DNA of 64,000 nt from assembly GCF_027887165.1 (NCBI RefSeq), contig NC_077228.1, positions 425,481,535 to 425,545,534 on the forward strand, read 5' to 3'. Positions 12,300 through 21,817 of this stretch are shown here, one piece after another. Numbering within the stretch: the stretch's first letter is position 1; each line of letters begins with the position of its first letter. A model generated the notes under the pieces. That model saw only the letters and a list, made by a program, of their open reading frames with translations. It was not told the origin of the DNA and did no database searches. Made by a program: the position numbers and the translations under genes. Origin of the DNA: Monodelphis domestica. Its lineage: Eukaryota > Chordata > Mammalia > Didelphimorphia > Didelphidae.

Positions 12300-13470
12300 T
12301 CTCCCAGTGATTAGTTGCTACTTATTTGCAGGGGGTTGGGGGGTTTGTTGTATGTATGGTGCTTTGTAAATCTTATAGTAATATATAATTAAAACTGTTA
12401 TTATTGGTGAAAAAGAATATTTTGCTACTTAAGTCTTTTTCAAATAATCAAAACTGTTTCTCTCTTACAGTTTTTCCTATTGGGGTACCCAAAGAGGAAA
12501 CTATAAATGCTATAGCATTTACAAATTAAAGAAGTTCTTTAAAATAATTGTTCTAGAAATATAATTTCCAAGTACTTTAAAGGTAATCCTTTTTCAAAAA
12601 TCAAATGTTAGAGGATTGAGATCTCGATAGTAGAAATATTTTTAGACTTATTACATTATTGTTCTAAAATTAATTTTAAAATAGAAATCAATACAATTTC
12701 TTCAATAGAATAACACTTCTTTTGAGATTTTTTTCAAAGGACAATGTGCATTATAAATCTTTGCAGAAATAGGATGTCAGATGCATTCACTAGAGAAAGC
12801 AAATTTCCTTTGTAGTATATGATAAATGATGTAATTTGTGAGATTGATGGCTTTTTTAAAAAACCCAGCTATCCATTTTCTGTGAAATTTCTGTCTTCTC
12901 CTGCCATTTTTAAATAGTCCCCTGGAAAAAAGCAACACCCATTATGTTTAGCACAGAATTCAGACAGCCCAATAGATGAAAAATATCCATTAGTCAAGCT
13001 ATCTCTGATATGAAATGAAAATTACTTTGATTGAAAGGAACATTTCTGAAGCTATACTGCTAGTGGATTAAATAGCAAAAGGTCCTATTTTTTCTTTACT
13101 TCAAAAGGATAATTATAATATCTTGACAAGTATTGATGGCATCTTGGAAGACATTTTGTTATAATCAGGAAAACAATGTTATTTCTTACTTAAAGAACTT
13201 AGGGAATTTTATTTATTTTCTCTTATGGTGACACTAAAATAGGATCTTAAATTTCCAAGTTCTTATATTATTGCTTCTCTGTATTCAGAATTCACCTTAA
13301 GAGACAACAGAAATTCTGAGTCAACTCTCCAGAAAAATAAATTCTTTGCCAAGATAATTGGATTAGTATCTCTGATCCTGTTGGTTAACTCAAAGGTGGA
13401 TGTTTTAGATGACCCCCCTCAAAGGGTGACTGAACAAGCTGAATATCAAGGAGAAAAAATGGAATGTTCT
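12300..13470. other. intergenic, nothing recognised
   Basis: AT-rich single-copy-looking sequence. No exon, RNA gene or repeat that I can support. Confidence 0.35.
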
Positions 13471-13479
13471 ATAGGAAAT

Positions 13480-13610
13480 AATTGCTAGCATTTATATAGT
13501 TCTTTCAGTTTTTTAAAATGCTTTATAGCTATTATCTCATTTATCCTTACTTTCAGCCTAGGAGGTAGATATTCTTATTAGCCCTATTTTATAGATTTGC
13601 TCAGCTTGGG
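13480..13610 (-). repeat. CORE-SINE family fragment
   Basis: Contains 'gctagcatttatatagttct', 'ttatagctattatctcattt' and 'ggaggtagatattcttatta'. These phrases match the distal part of marsupial CORE-SINEs on the opposite strand. Confidence 0.6.
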
Positions 13611-13810
13611 GCCAGACTTGGAGTTTTGTTGTTCAGTTGTGTCTGACTCTTGGTAGCCCCATCTGGGTTTTCTTGGTAAAGATACTGGAGTGGTTGACTA
13701 TTTCCTTCTCCAGCTCATTTGACAGATAAGGAAACTGAGGTAAACAGGTTGAAGTGACTCGTCGAGGGTTATACAGATGAAGTTGGATTTGAGCTCAAAG
13801 GCTAGTGATG
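13611..13810 (-). repeat. tRNA-derived marsupial SINE, antisense
   Basis: The antisense order is clear: 'gttgttcagttgtgtctgac', 'tgggttttcttggtaaagat', 'actggagtggttgactattt', 'ccttctccagctcatttgac', 'aggaaactgaggtaaacagg' and 'gatttgagctcaaagg'. The same family occurs in sense at 60.4 kb and antisense at 63.25 kb. Confidence 0.8.
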
Positions 13811-14224
13811 ATGGTGTGATAAGAAAGAAATAAAATAAATGCCCATAAGTTCAAAAAGAGTGTTTGGAAGAGCTTTACAAAGACCATGAAAACCAAAGGA
13901 GAGAGACTAAGGAAAAATTAGAATTAAAAATAAGAGCAAAGCAAGAAAATCAAGAAAATTAAGAACGGATGTGGAATTATGAAAAGATTTTTTTTTTGTG
14001 TAAGTTGGCAGAGTTAAAGTTAGGATACACATAGGTTCACCCCTCAGATCTTACATGTGAGACTTATGGTCAGCGATTTAATCTTTCATCTGTAAACAGA
14101 ACTTTATCATGTCCTCTATAAACTAAGCCCTAAACAACTCCTCTTCCAAGGTAATTTTGGGGAACAAATATAATACTTGCTGTAAAGTCCTTTGGAAAAA
14201 AAACAAACAAACAAACTTGATAGG

Positions 14225-14430
14225 GCTCTTTATAAAGGAGCAGCTAATGTCTCAGTGGAGAGTTCCAGGCTTGGGGGAGGACCCAGGTTCAAATGTGACC
14301 TCTGATTCTTTCTAGCTGTGTGACCCTGGGCAAGTCACTTAACACCCAGCCCTTACCACTCTGCTGTCCTGGAACTGATACTTGTATTAATTCTAAGACA
14401 GAAGGTAAGGGTTTTAGAAAAAAAAAAGTT
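14225..14430 (+). repeat. tRNA-derived marsupial SINE
   Basis: It carries a head of tRNA type ('gagcagctaatgtctcagtg'), a B-box ('cccaggttcaaatgtgacct'), 'tagctgtgtgaccctgggca', 'cttaccactctgctgtcctg' and the 3' end 'agacagaaggtaagggtttt' with an A tail. It belongs to the same subfamily as the copies at 15.9 and 18.7 kb. Confidence 0.85.
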
Positions 14431-14789
14431 CTGCATAAAGTGATCTTTTACTACCATAGTGAAATTGGGTTTTGGACAAAGGTTTGGGAGATTCTAAAAT
14501 ATGTCAGGGGGCCTAGGAGGGCGGGCCTACCAGAAAAACACAAAAAAACTTTAATAGCAAAAAACAGGAGGGAGAAGGAAAGCAGCAAGACGGGAAAATG
14601 ATGATGGCACTGTGCCTATTCCGGTTTAAGACAGAAGCACATAATAATAGGCTTCTAATAAATACGCACTGATTGACTATTGATTGAATGGCTCTGACTT
14701 GAAGAAAGCACAGGCTGAACGTGTGGGAGAGGAAAAAGATTTCTTAGACAAGCCAAGGCCAGAGGGAGAGGCTGAAAGCTGTCCGGGAA

Positions 14790-15286
14790 GATCCAGGGGT
14801 GGCAGGTAGGGGTCCCTCTGCCACTACTAGAAATATCTCATCCCAGGCCTTTGCTTCCTCTCCCTTCCCTCCAATCCTTGCTCACGGGCTCCCCCTGCTG
14901 CTGGGTATTCTCCCGCCCAATCTACAACCAGCCCCAGCGACTTCTTTTTTAATTTTTTTCCCCCTTTCCAGTCAGAAACTCAACTTTCTCGCTGGACTCG
15001 GACCCTTACTATTTGGCGGTGGACGCGGGCCCTTTTCTGAGTAGGGAGCACTCCCCGATCCAGCCCTGGCCCTAGCAGGCCGCCCCCCCCCCCCCATTTC
15101 TCCGTTCCGCCCCTCCCCCCCCCCAGGCTGGAGGGGCCAGGGCTCCGAACGCGTCAGGGATTGGTTGCTGCTCTGTGAGCCTACAGCTCCTAGCAACTCC
15201 ACAGATGCGGAGGACGCAAACCGCGTTCCCTCAGAGCTGCACGAAGGTAGTCGAACTCCGGGCGCTCGCTCCTTTCTGCTAGCACC
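14790..15286 (+). promoter_or_regulatory. ADGB: CpG-rich promoter and 5' UTR of ADGB
   Basis: GC and CpG density rise sharply from about 14.8 kb and fall after about 15.5 kb, in an otherwise AT-rich window. Visible motifs are a GC box on the reverse strand (15107-15113), an inverted CCAAT box (ATTGG, 15160-15164), and two inverted half sites resembling RFX X-box halves (GTTGCT at 15164-15169 and AGCAAC at 15192-15197). Two long C runs (15083-15095 and about 15115-15124) could form G4 structures on the minus strand. No TATA box is evident. ADGB is known to be expressed in testis and motile-ciliated cells under FOXJ1/RFX-type control; linking these motifs to that control is inference. The transcription start cannot be placed. 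Confidence 0.7.
15205..15282 (+). promoter_or_regulatory. upstream ORF in the ADGB leader
   Basis: An ATG at 15205 opens a 25-codon frame ending at TAG 15280-15282, four bases before the ADGB initiator at 15287. Its start context is weak (C at -3, C at +4), whereas the main start is strong (A at -3, G at +4). Leaky scanning or reinitiation could therefore be involved. It matters only if transcription begins upstream of 15205. Confidence 0.5.
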
Positions 15287-15360
15287 ATGGCTTCTAAACC
15301 AGGCAAGAAGAAAGAGCTTCACCGCATCAGCTCTGTGCATGGGTTCGAGAAGTCAAAAGA
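15287..15360 (+). CDS. ADGB: androglobin exon 1 (start codon)
   Basis: Encodes residues 1-24 plus two bases of codon 25. It begins MASKPGKKKELHRISSVHGF, a basic, low-complexity N terminus close to that of other mammalian androglobins, which also start MASK and have a KKKE-HRI stretch. The start is chosen because the context is a strong Kozak match (accATGg) and because the frame joins exon 2 exactly. The donor is GA followed by gtaagg. It lies within the CpG-rich island. The open frames overlapping it on both strands are shadows caused by high GC. Confidence 0.93.
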
Positions 15361-15884
15361 GTAAGGGAGCATGTCCTCCCCCTTCTCCGCCCTGCTTGCT
15401 TATCCGTCCCCTCCTCTCTCCTATCAACTTTGTCCCTGCGGAAGGGGGTGGGGATGGGGCAGAGGCGAGGCAGCCCACCTGCGCACCCCGATTTCTCGTA
15501 GGAATCTGGATGTAGAGACCTTTCAATCCTTCTCTCGGTATGTCCTTGGGGAGACTGGCTCAGAGAGGTCGAGGGACTGGATCAAAGTCACGCAGAAGCA
15601 GAGGCGGGGCCCCTCCTTCCAAACCCACCCTTGCTTTCTGCCTCTCCTATCCCCCACATACCGAATTTCTTCCCCATTTATCTGTTTTTTTTCTTCCTTC
15701 CCCCAAACTTCTTTACCTCAGCAGCCATCCCTCTTCTCTCCCCTATCTCCTCCCCCTTCCCCCCTCCCCCGGAGCCTCAGTTAAGGCTCCCACTGAGTTT
15801 CTTGAGAGACGCACCTACTGCGAGGCGTGTACATAATTTTCGTTTCCAATTTATCTTAATTTTCCTTTTTAATGAGCTGAGTCC
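15361..15884 (+). other. intron 1 start, CpG-rich then pyrimidine-rich
   Basis: The CpG-rich island continues to about 15.5 kb. A C/T-rich stretch (about 15.64-15.78 kb) follows, which gives long but meaningless open frames. No further exon is evident. Confidence 0.55.
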
Positions 15885-16065
15885 GGAGCATTTGGGTGGT
15901 TCAGTGGAGCCCTGGATTCAAGTGTGGCGTCAAAAATGTCCTAGCTGTGTGACCCTGGGCAAGTCTCTTAACACCCATTGCCTAGCCCTTACTGCTCTTC
16001 TTTCTGTCTTGGCCACCAATACTTTGATTCTCAGACGGAAGGTGAGGGCTTAAAACAAAAAGTAG
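15885..16065 (+). repeat. tRNA-derived marsupial SINE
   Basis: Shows 'gggtggttcagtggagccct', 'tagctgtgtgaccctgggca', 'cccattgcctagcccttact' and a 3' end 'cagacggaaggtgagggctt' followed by A-rich sequence. It is the same subfamily as the 14.2 and 18.7 kb copies, with a short internal deletion near the B-box. Confidence 0.85.
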
Positions 16066-16084
16066 CAGAGGCCAGCATGTTCTA

Positions 16085-16190
16085 CCGGATGGGTGGTGAC
16101 TTCAGTCAGGGAGACTTTAGTTCTAAAGTGTTCTCTGAGCTATCTCACTGTGGGACCTTGGGCAAGTCACTCAACTTTTACTACTACTTA
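16085..16190 (+). repeat. SINE fragment, sense
   Basis: A 3'-truncated SINE body: 'gtggtgacttcagtcaggga' and 'gggaccttgggcaagtcact'. Confidence 0.5.
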
Positions 16191-16278
16191 ATCTTGTAGC
16201 ATTCCCCAAGCATCTTTTTACCTACTCCTCATCCCAGTCCCTTTCTGAACCATCAGCCCAAATGAACCCTTAAAAAAA

Positions 16279-16299
16279 CAAACACACACACACACACAT
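16279..16299 (+). repeat. (CA)n microsatellite
   Basis: About ten CA units inside an A/C-rich stretch. Confidence 0.85.
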
Positions 16300-17050
16300 C
16301 CTTTATAAAGTGTGACTTTAATGCAATAACACAAATTCTTGTTTAAATGACATAATAGATAGAAAGTCACTTGAAATTAGGTTAAAAGCTGTAAATTGTA
16401 AGAAGTTATATACCTTAATGTTAATTAATTAATGCCGTTTGTATTTTTTCTAAAAAGACATTCAAATTAGCTTATTTTTTGGACCACTAAGAATTGGGTC
16501 TTGTTTTTGGCACACAGTCTTGTTTCTCTTCAGAAATGGTGGGGACTGTTAGAATTGACCTAGCACAGGTATCTGGTGCTCAATTTTAAAACAAACAAAC
16601 TTCCAGAATTTATTGAATAAAATGGAATTGAGCAAAGATAATGGTTTAAATATTGGGGATTGTTATATTCCTGTCTTTTTTCATTTATGATGGTGCCACC
16701 TGAAATGCAGGTTCACACACAGGTGATATGTGATGAGGTGATTTTGTTCTTTTTCTTTTAAAAAAGGAAGATCTTTAAGCAAGACCAGTCTGTTCAGAAT
16801 TCATGGTTGTCTGATTTCTGGGTTCCATACTGTCTATTGCATTTATTCTGACTGAAGTAGCCCTATCTGTGTCTGTGGTTCTAATTTCAGTCTTCATCAG
16901 TTCATACATATTTCTTTTTGTATCTGGATTCTGTCTTTGAATACTCCACAGTCTGATGTGGAAAAGGAAGAACACTTGTTCTGAGACCAGTAGTTTCATA
17001 GGGAAGGATTTTAGTTTGCTTTGAGAGCCTCTTACCAATTAGAGCTTATT
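16300..17050. other. intron 1, nothing firmly recognised
   Basis: AT-rich. A minus-strand open frame at 16775-17038 has no recognisable domain. It might be a diverged start of the antisense L1 that follows, but I cannot show that. Confidence 0.35.
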
Positions 17051-17054
17051 ATTA

Positions 17055-18050
17055 TTAGACCCTCTTTAGATCTGTAAAGAGACTGCTGGGCCAAATTTCA
17101 ACTTTTCTTGAATAATTCCAGATTGCTTTTTTTAGAAAAGTTTATATCATTTCACAACTCTGCCAGTAGTAGTATGCTTTATTTCCCTAAGCCTTCTAAC
17201 TTGTATTTTTTTCTGTCTTTGATCATGTTTGTCAATTTGATGAATGTGAAGTGAAACCTTGTGATTGTTTCAATTCACATCGCTATCTGGAGCATTTTTA
17301 GGTATGGTCACTTGGTGTCTGGTAATTTAAATTTCTTTTGAAAACTGACTCTTCATACCTTTTTCTCCACTTATCTATTGGAGAATTTCTCTTGGTCTTG
17401 CCCATTTGTGTCAATTCCCTATATAATTTGGAAATTATACTTTTATTATGTATATTTGATGTAAGTTTTTTCTCACCTTACAACTTCTATTTTTGTTTAA
17501 ATTGTTGATTTTTGTTCATGTAAAAGCTTTAAAAACTTTATAAGATTGAAATTATTTATTTTATCTTTTTGTGACTTCTTTCATCCTTTGAATTTGTTAA
17601 AAATCCTAATTGGGAAACTTAGCTCCTTCCATTCCCCATTTGTCACGATATGTGATTGTTTCCATTAGGTATTTATTGCATATAATACACAGTTTCTGTT
17701 TTAAACTTGTTTTCTGGTTAGAAAAACTTTCCAGTTTTTTTCCAGTGATTTCTGTTGAATAGAGATTCTTTCCTACAGAAGTTGTATTCTAGGGTTTACT
17801 GAATACTAGTTTATCATATTTTTTTCTTTAAGGTCTTACTTATATGTTCAATTCCAATGATCCATTTTTCAAATTTTTAATAAGATACCAAATTCTTTTG
17901 ATGAACACTACTTTGTGGAATAATTTAAAATTTAGTAATGAGGCATTCTTGCATATCTGTTGTTAAGTTTATTATTTCCATTGAAATTCTTAACTTTTTT
18001 CCACTTTAATTTTGTTATTATTTTGTCATTTCCTATAATTTTATAAAATA
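17055..18050 (-). mobile_element. L1 LINE, antisense, left part
   Basis: The plus strand reads as the complement of an L1 3' region. Examples are 'catttcacaactctgccagt', 'gcttatttccctaagcct'-like text and 'tggagaatttctcttggtct', in the same order as in the antisense L1 at 34-36 kb. The L1 resumes after an ERV LTR at about 19.07 kb. No frame is open. Confidence 0.7.
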
Positions 18051-19065
18051 GTTACATCAGGAAAAATAAATCCACTGCACAGATATAAACATTTAGATGA
18101 ATAAAGTCAAAAAGTCAGAAATCTACAAGTCAGGGTAGAAAGTTAGATTTTATTGGAAGAGTATTGGAAGAGGGCCAAATCTCCTAATAAAAATGGTCTC
18201 CTGCACATATTACAAGGTTAGACCCCAGCAAGAGATGCTTTAGTATGGCAGAGAGCCGGTTTATATAGATACAATGACAGACTGAATATTCCCGTACAAG
18301 GCTGTGTGAGTTATATTTCTATACAAGGAACAGGACCTATATCACAAGACATAACATCCTATAGACCTTCTTAGGAAACAGTTAACAAACAACAAAGCTG
18401 ATTGGTTAGTTCACTTAGGAAAACCCATATTTGTCCAAAGGTTAAATCACAAGGCAATACCCTTATTTAGAGAAATAATAATGACCATTACCTAAGACTC
18501 ATCTGATATTAGGAGAATGATATTACTTATGGATAATTCCAAATAAGGGAAGGGTGTAGGTATTTGCACCATATCTTGACATGAAACTCAGATGGTCTGC
18601 ATCTTAGGGAAAAGGGAAATGCAAACTCCATAACCAACAAGGGAGAGATTGAAAAATCCCCTTAGAAGCAATTTTATGCTTTAGTTAGAAATCCTTATAA
18701 AGGGGGCAGCAGGGTGGCTCAGTGGATTGAAAGCCAGGCCTAGAGACATTAGGTCCTAGGTTCAAATCTGGACTCAGACACTTCCCAACTTTGTGACCCT
18801 GGGCAAGTCATTTGACCCCCATTGCCTAGCCCTTACCACTCTTCTGCCTTGAAACCAATACACAGTATTGACTCCAAGATGGAAGGTAAGGGTTTAAAAA
18901 ACAAGAAAAGAAATCCTTATTAAAAATCATGAATTCTACTGATTATAATTAAGATCATGATGATATTATACGAATCACTTTAGAATCACAATATTGATTA
19001 TCTTAAACCTATCATTATCATTAAAATTCAATCAAGTATAAGGGAGTAGTAGTCTATCTTCTCAA
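18051..19065 (-). mobile_element. ERV solo LTR, antisense, split by a SINE
   Basis: Read on the minus strand, this piece has LTR architecture: an apparent TG start near 19064, a TATA-like box (18261-18267), then AATAAA (18148-18153) about 110 bases downstream. It interrupts an L1, whose text stops near 18050 and resumes near 19066. A SINE (18699-18908) lies inside it. No internal viral genes accompany it. The exact ends and a target duplication are not clear. Confidence 0.6.
18687..18920 (+). repeat. tRNA-derived SINE with 12-bp target-site duplications
   Basis: A complete marsupial SINE (body 18699-18908): head 'cagcagggtggctcagtgga', B-box 'taggttcaaatctggactca', 'tttgtgaccctgggcaagtc', 'cattgcctagcccttaccac', and 3' end 'agatggaaggtaagggttta' with an A-rich tail. 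It is flanked by a perfect 12-base repeat, agaaatccttat, at 18687-18698 and 18909-18920. It inserted into the ERV LTR and is therefore the youngest layer here. Confidence 0.92.
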
Positions 19066-19690
19066 CAGTTTTTTGGTTAGACTCTAAGTCATATTGCATT
19101 AAATCTATAAAATATTTTAGATAGTAGCATCATTTTCATTCTCTTGGTATTGCCTAACCATGACCAATGAATTCTGTTCCAAAATTTTAAAGCCTTCCTT
19201 TATACAGATAAGAATGTTCTGTAGTTGTGTTTATATGAATCTTAAAAAGGTTAATTCCCTAGCATTTTTTATTCTGAAAGGAATTTTTCTTTCCATCTCT
19301 TTCTCTTGGATTATATTAGCAATATACATATATGTGTGCATATACATAAATACAAATATATGTAGACTAATGATTTTTATAGGTACCTTTTGTATCCTGC
19401 TTTGTTGTAAATGTACCAATTCGGTTTTTTTGTGTTTATTTTTTCTTTAATCAAATCCCTGCCATTCTTTAAAGAAACTACCATGTTGTTTGGAAATAGA
19501 CATTATTTTGTTTCTTCTTTCCCCGTGGTTATTCATTACATTTCTTATTCTTGTCTTTTTGCTATAGCTAACATTTCTAGCACTATGTCAAATAATAAGG
19601 GAGATAGTGAACATTCTTGTTTTATTTCAATCCCATTGAGAAAGATTTAGATGTTTTGTTATTATGCATAATGCATGCTGTTAATTTTTT
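19066..19690 (-). mobile_element. L1 LINE, antisense, right part
   Basis: Continuation of the L1 at 17.06-18.05 kb. Phrases such as 'gcattaaatctataaaatat', 'tattgcctaaccatgaccaa' and 'gggagatagtgaacattctt' correspond in order to the antisense L1 reverse-transcriptase region near 35.5-36.0 kb. The small ORFs here are L1 debris. Confidence 0.7.
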
Positions 19691-19699
19691 TATTCTTCA

Positions 19700-20585
19700 A
19701 AACTTATGCCTGAAGCTTGTGTTTTGAAGGCTGAAGGAATTAGTTTTTTTTTCCTCTTCTAATACAAATACTTTAACAAAACTTGTTACCATTGTAGGGA
19801 GCCTATGAGCTAATACAATAAAGAGAAAATCCATGATTCTGCCATGTAGGGCTGTTATAGATTTTGAAATATAAAACTGAATTTGGAAGGTCTAGTTTTG
19901 AAATGCAATGAGTTGAAAATTACTTAAATAAAATAAACTGTTCAAACCACTATATATGTCAGAGATATATACTTATTTTGATATTAAAAAAAAAGATCTG
20001 TGATTCTAATTTTGAGTAACCCCTCCACTAGAATTGGTTGCAACATATGCAAGAAGTAGCCTTGCACAATAAAAGGTAAGCTGGACTCCTAGGCAGGAGG
20101 CAGAGGTTGAAGTCCCAACTAAGTGTTTCACAGATACCTTGTCTTTGGAATGCAGATTAAAGCAGGCTGAGCTAGAAAAAAAGGTGAAGAGAGTTAGGCT
20201 TTAGGTGGCTGCCTTTTGAAATGCAGGCTGAAGCAGCTGAAGGTTGCCAGTGAAAGATTCTGGAGGAGGGAGCTGTGGATACAAGACTGCCAGCCTAGCC
20301 TCTGGTACATAAATTACTTCCTCAATCACTAGTCTACAGTTTTAGCCATTTTAAAAGTACAAATTTAAAAGGCTTATACTAAAACAAGAGATACAGATTG
20401 TTGCTGTTTCACTCAGGCCAAAAGGATTTAGAGGCTTTTGAGTTAAGGATGGGGGTGGGGCAGTCCTGTCCAGCTGGGGATGCTGTCTCAAAGGGACTAA
20501 CTTTAGTAACTTCTATGGGGTCCAAAGGGGTATTGATTTTGGAGATATTACTATTGCTAGCTAATTGTTACCTTGAGAATAACAC
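19700..20585. other. intron 1, nothing recognised
   Basis: No repeat or exon signature that I can support. The segment near 20.05-20.3 kb is somewhat GC-richer and looks single copy. Confidence 0.35.
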
Positions 20586-20589
20586 ATTA

Positions 20590-20670
20590 ATTCCTCATTC
20601 CACACATCAGGATCTCCTGTAACCAGGCCTGGCTTTTTATCCACTGGGCTACCTACCTAGCTGTCCCTCA
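20590..20670 (-). repeat. SINE head fragment, antisense
   Basis: The text 'aaccaggcctggctttttat' and 'ccactgggctacctacctag' is the antisense tRNA-like head of the marsupial SINE. Confidence 0.6.
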
Positions 20671-20679
20671 TATGTATTT

Positions 20680-21065
20680 TTATCCTTTTAACATCTAGCA
20701 TAGTATCTTAAACTTTTTCATTAAATATTTATTAAATAGTGAAGATTTGAAATTATGTAAATTTTAGGTTTAAAAAATATATAGCATGTAGGTTTAGTTT
20801 TAAATACTAGAAATGTTTAAAAGGGAAAAAAATGCCATGCTAAAATACCAGTTGTTGTAAAACCCTTGAAGGGAATATCTGCCACATGTTATATAAATGA
20901 CTTAAAAATTATGATGTTTGCATACTAACCTAACCTGTGGCAGAAGAGAGAATGGAAACACTCTATCCCATAAAAGAAACCATCTGAATCCTTGTGACCT
21001 GTGCTACAGATCCCAATTATCTTGATGGAATGTACATGAATCCAGAGAATTTGACAAATACTGAA
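20680..21065. other. intron 1, nothing recognised
   Basis: AT-rich sequence without identifiable features. Confidence 0.35.
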
Positions 21066-21069
21066 AAGA

Positions 21070-21205
21070 AAAGAGAAGTGTAGAATTGTCTTTGGTGTCA
21101 GGAAGATTTTGGTTCAAGATCTTCCTTTGGCATGTATTATCTGGCTGACCATGGGACCCCCTCATTTAACTTCTTACAGTTTAGGTTACAAAAATTAAGA
21201 AAGAT
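21070..21205 (+). repeat. SINE fragment, sense
   Basis: A diverged SINE body: 'ttggtgtcaggaagattttg', 'gttcaagatcttcctttgg' and 'ctggctgaccatgggacccc'. Confidence 0.5.
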
Positions 21206-21424
21206 GTCTACAACTACCTGACTATTTAAAAGAGTTTAATCACATTAGTAAATAGTTCTTTTAGTTGGTTATAACCCAAAGGTAAGCTTGGAAGTTAAGG
21301 AGCATGGTGGGGTAATTATTTAATATGTAAAGGATTGATCTGTGATCTTATCAATATGTGTATACCTTTTATTGATGCAATGACTCAAATCTTATCCACT
21401 GTTACTCTTGCCTCCTATATCCCC

Positions 21425-21815
21425 ACACTGAACATTGGAAAGAACCTTAGAAATCATCTAGATCAGCCTTTACTTGAACAAGAATCCTCTTTATCCAATT
21501 AAATGAATCAATAAGCCTTTGTTTAAAGACTTTTACTATTGATGAACAAAATAATAAATACCATGAACCTTGATATATCATTAATGGGCTTCATTTAGTT
21601 CTTTTTTAAAATTAGGCCAGGATCACTTTGGCTCAGATTTCTAAGGAATTTCAGAGGTAATCTAGTCCAACTTTTAGTTATTCTAGACTATTTACCACAA
21701 CTTATTTCAAAGTGGGTATCTAGTCTGTTTGAAAATCACTAATGAGGGCAAGCTATGCCATTTTTTTGGTAATATTTTATTTTTCCCTCAATTTCATGTA
21801 ATTTTTTAAAATTAA
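21425..21815. repeat. ancient SINE/LINE remnants
   Basis: Phrases like 'ggaaagaaccttagaaatca' with 'tctagatcagcc', and 'aggtaatctagtccaacttt', recur in old CR1/L3 and MIR relics. The pieces are too diverged to delimit or orient with confidence. Confidence 0.35.
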
Positions 21816-21817
21816 AA

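Noticed and set aside
14972..15836. Long overlapping ORFs on both strands around exon 1
   Set aside because: They are shadows of the CpG-rich island and of a pyrimidine-rich tract. Only the 74-base ADGB exon has homology and a splice site; the longest frame at 15165 would need a non-ATG start.
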